Source: an uncultured Angelakisella sp.
GTDB taxonomy: Bacteria; Bacillota; Clostridia; Oscillospirales; Ruminococcaceae
DNA: 13,903 nucleotides
Direction of reading: 5' to 3'
Assembly: GCA_947564495.1 (NCBI GenBank)
Contig: CANOCD010000007.1
Span: 1-13,903 of the forward strand
The notes under the pieces are model-generated. The model was not told the origin of the DNA. It saw only the letters and a list, made by a program, of their open reading frames with translations, and made no database searches. Made by a program: the position numbers and the translations under genes. Below, one piece after another: positions 12,378 to 13,903 of the stretch (positions are counted from its first letter, which is position 1; each line of letters opens with the position of its first letter).

Positions 12378-13542
12378 GCTGTATCTGGAAAACGGCTGGC
12401 TCTCCATGAACAAGGCGGGGGAGCTCCTCTGCGGCGACCACGTGGAGACGGTGAACCGGGAGGACAGCGTCATCATGGTCCTGGCCGACGGCCTGGGGAG
12501 CGGGGTCAAGGCCAGCATCCTTTCCACCCTCACCTCCAAGATATTGGCCACCATGCTGGCCGGGGACATGACGGTGGAGGACAGCGTGGAGACCATCGCC
12601 CTCACCCTGCCGGTCTGCGCCGTGCGCCAGGTGGCCTACTGCACCTTCACCATCCTACAGGTGAACAAGTACACCGGGGAGGTCTACCTGGTCCAGTTCG
12701 ACAACCCCGACCTCATCCTCCTCCGGGGGGGCAAGGTCTTTGACTACCCCAAGGAAAAACGGGAGATCGCCGGCAAGACCATCTACGAGACCCGGCTGTC
12801 GGGCCGGATCGGGGACCTCTACATCATGATGAGCGACGGGGCCATCCACGCCGGGGTGGGGACCACCCTGAACTTCGGCTGGCAGCTGCCGGAGATCGCC
12901 GACTACGCCCAGCGGGTCTGGACCCCGGACCTTTCGGCCAAATCCATGGCGGCCAAGATCAGTGACGCCTGCCGGGAGCTGTACATGGACATTCCCGGGG
13001 ACGACACCACCGTTGCCGCCCTGCGTATCCGCCAGCGCCAGCAGGTGAACCTGATGATCGGCCCCCCCATGGACCCGGCCCGGGACGAGGAAATTTTGGG
13101 GGACTTCTTCGCCCTGGAGGGCAAGACCATCGTCTGCGGCGGCACCACCAGCACCATCGTTGGCCGCTACCTGGGCAAGCCGGTCTGCCCCACCCTGGAT
13201 TTCCCCGACCCGGACATTCCCCCCATCGCCACCATCCAGGGGGTGGACCTCTGCACCGAGGGGGTCATCACCCTGGGCCGGGTGGTGGCCCTGGCGGCCC
13301 AGTGCCTTTCCACCGAGATCGGGGAGCCCACCTGGCTTGCCGCCAAGGACGGGGCCTCCCTCATCGCCAAGATGCTCTTCGAGGAGGCCACCAACGTCAA
13401 CTTCTACGTGGGCCGGGCCATGAACCCCGCCCACCAGAACCCCGAACTGCCCATCAGCCTCAACCTCAAGCTCCGCCTTGTGGAGGAGCTTGCCAAGAGC
13501 CTGGAGGGGATGGAAAAGACGGTGACGGTGCGGTACTACTAA
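12370..13542 (+). CDS. SpoIIE-family PP2C protein phosphatase with an extra C-terminal domain
   Basis: A 390-residue soluble protein. Residues 1-220 form a SpoIIE/RsbU-type PP2C domain with metal-binding aspartates in LADGLGSG (Asp40), MMSDGAIHAG (Asp156) and GDDTTVAAL (Asp211/212), predicted to remove phosphate from a Ser/Thr phosphoprotein. Residues about 225-390 form a second domain with LMIGPPMDPARDEE, KTIVCGGTTSTIVGRYLGK and VDLCTEGVITLGRVV, which I do not recognise. There is no transmembrane part, unlike SpoIIE itself. ATG 12370 lies inside the last codons of the hydrogenase gene, so synthesis is coupled and the hydrogenase-PAS protein is its likely controller. Pairing of this phosphatase type with sensory [FeFe] hydrogenases is known in clostridia; its substrate is not. 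Confidence 0.9.
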   Translation: MSKLYLENGWLSMNKAGELLCGDHVETVNREDSVIMVLADGLGSGVKASILSTLTSKILATMLAGDMTVEDSVETIALTLPVCAVRQVAYCTFTILQVNKYTGEVYLVQFDNPDLILLRGGKVFDYPKEKREIAGKTIYETRLSGRIGDLYIMMSDGAIHAGVGTTLNFGWQLPEIADYAQRVWTPDLSAKSMAAKISDACRELYMDIPGDDTTVAALRIRQRQQVNLMIGPPMDPARDEEILGDFFALEGKTIVCGGTTSTIVGRYLGKPVCPTLDFPDPDIPPIATIQGVDLCTEGVITLGRVVALAAQCLSTEIGEPTWLAAKDGASLIAKMLFEEATNVNFYVGRAMNPAHQNPELPISLNLKLRLVEELAKSLEGMEKTVTVRYY

Positions 13543-13556
13543 AGCGGGAAAGAGAA

Positions 13557-13602
13557 AGCCCCGGCTTCTTCTGCAAGACGCAGGAGAGGCCGGGGCCTTT
13601 TG
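13557..13602. terminator. Terminator between the hydrogenase operon and a convergent gene
   Basis: AAGCCCCGGC (13557-13566) pairs with GCCGGGGCCT (13589-13598), with inner TTCTGC/GCAGGA pairing. The plus strand continues into TTTT and the minus strand into CTTTCTCTTT, so it may serve both convergent units. Confidence 0.75.
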
Positions 13603-13627
13603 GTTTGCGTGGGTTTTGGGGCGGGGG

Positions 13628-13903
13628 TCAGGCGGGGAAGTGTTCCTGCGGGACCGCCTCTTCCCCAAAGTCTATCAGCGTGACCCGGCCCAGCTGTTGA
13701 ATATAGCTTTTGATATTGGGGGCCAGGGGGTTATCGGACAGGTCGCAGATGCAGTAGTCCGACCGGTCCAGCATGGTCTTGATCTTCCGCAGCGTTTTGA
13801 GCCGGGGGTCCTTTGTCCCGGTGTCGATGTTCTCCATCCGGTGGAAGGGCGGGATGTAGTCCGGGTACTGCTTTTCCAGCCACTCCCGCCCCAAAACCCA
13901 CGC
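13628..13903 (-). CDS. C-terminal part of an unrecognised protein (partial)
   Basis: The visible 91 residues are open through the window edge, so the start lies outside; a TTG at 13894 is only an internal candidate. Features are a basic stretch DPRLKTLRKIKTMLDRS, then SDYCICDLSDNPLAPNIKSYI and GRVTLIDFGEE before the end. The SDYCICDLSDN pattern recalls Rossmann-like deoxyribosyltransferase/TIR-type folds only loosely, and no family is assigned. It converges on the hydrogenase operon across the terminator at 13557-13602. Confidence 0.6.
   Translation of the reverse strand, partial: AWVLGREWLEKQYPDYIPPFHRMENIDTGTKDPRLKTLRKIKTMLDRSDYCICDLSDNPLAPNIKSYIQQLGRVTLIDFGEEAVPQEHFPA

Noticed and set aside
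10473..12605. 710-residue minus-strand open frame opposite the hydrogenase
   Set aside because: It is a compositional shadow of the hydrogenase and phosphatase genes and shows no recognisable domain.

Overview
The window looks like a chromosomal segment of a GC-rich, spore-forming, anaerobic Firmicute, most likely a gut Oscillospiraceae-type clostridium (Flavonifractor/Lawsonibacter/Intestinimonas-like). The grounds are a spoIIA operon, a complex [FeFe]-hydrogenase gene, very GC-rich third codon positions, strong AGGAGG-type ribosome sites and frequent GTGA/ATGA stop-start overlaps. The genus is inferred, not demonstrated. Genes are densely packed; no tRNA, rRNA, CRISPR or prophage is seen, and there is no gene-free stretch over 300 bases.

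Layout. 1-4040 (+): an AI-2E-family membrane protein, a compact UvrD/Rep-type helicase coupled to it through a GTGA overlap, and an exonuclease III. A long hairpin with a T-run (4081-4151) closes this group. 4188-5818 (+): spoIIAA, spoIIAB and sigF, the forespore sigma-F switch, with a 162-bp whole-element palindrome (a MITE with a TTA duplication) inserted between spoIIAB and sigF directly against the sigF ribosome site. 5914-6174 (+): a small conserved clostridial protein, then a bidirectional terminator.

6242-9054 (-): four genes on the minus strand, read from 9054 downward: a two-TM membrane protein, an SDR reductase of the EF-P 5-aminopentanone reductase type, an ACT-domain protein and its usual partner, a UPF0210/DUF711 protein. 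Their promoter is back-to-back with that of a split chromate transporter pair (9168-10285, +). Both -35 boxes lie inside one 37-bp dyad (9094-9130), a candidate shared operator.

10426-13542 (+): a tightly coupled three-gene hydrogenase operon: a small thioredoxin-like [2Fe-2S] protein, a putatively sensory [FeFe] hydrogenase (2[4Fe-4S] ferredoxin, H-cluster domain, extra 4Fe-4S domain, PAS, coiled coil) and a SpoIIE-type PP2C phosphatase with an unrecognised C-terminal domain. Together these look like a hydrogen/redox-to-protein-phosphorylation signalling system. The window ends with a terminator and the C-terminal end of an unrecognised minus-strand gene.

Most notable are the palindromic element in the sigF operon, the hydrogenase-PAS-phosphatase system with non-canonical H-cluster motifs, and the shared operator-like dyad between divergent promoters.
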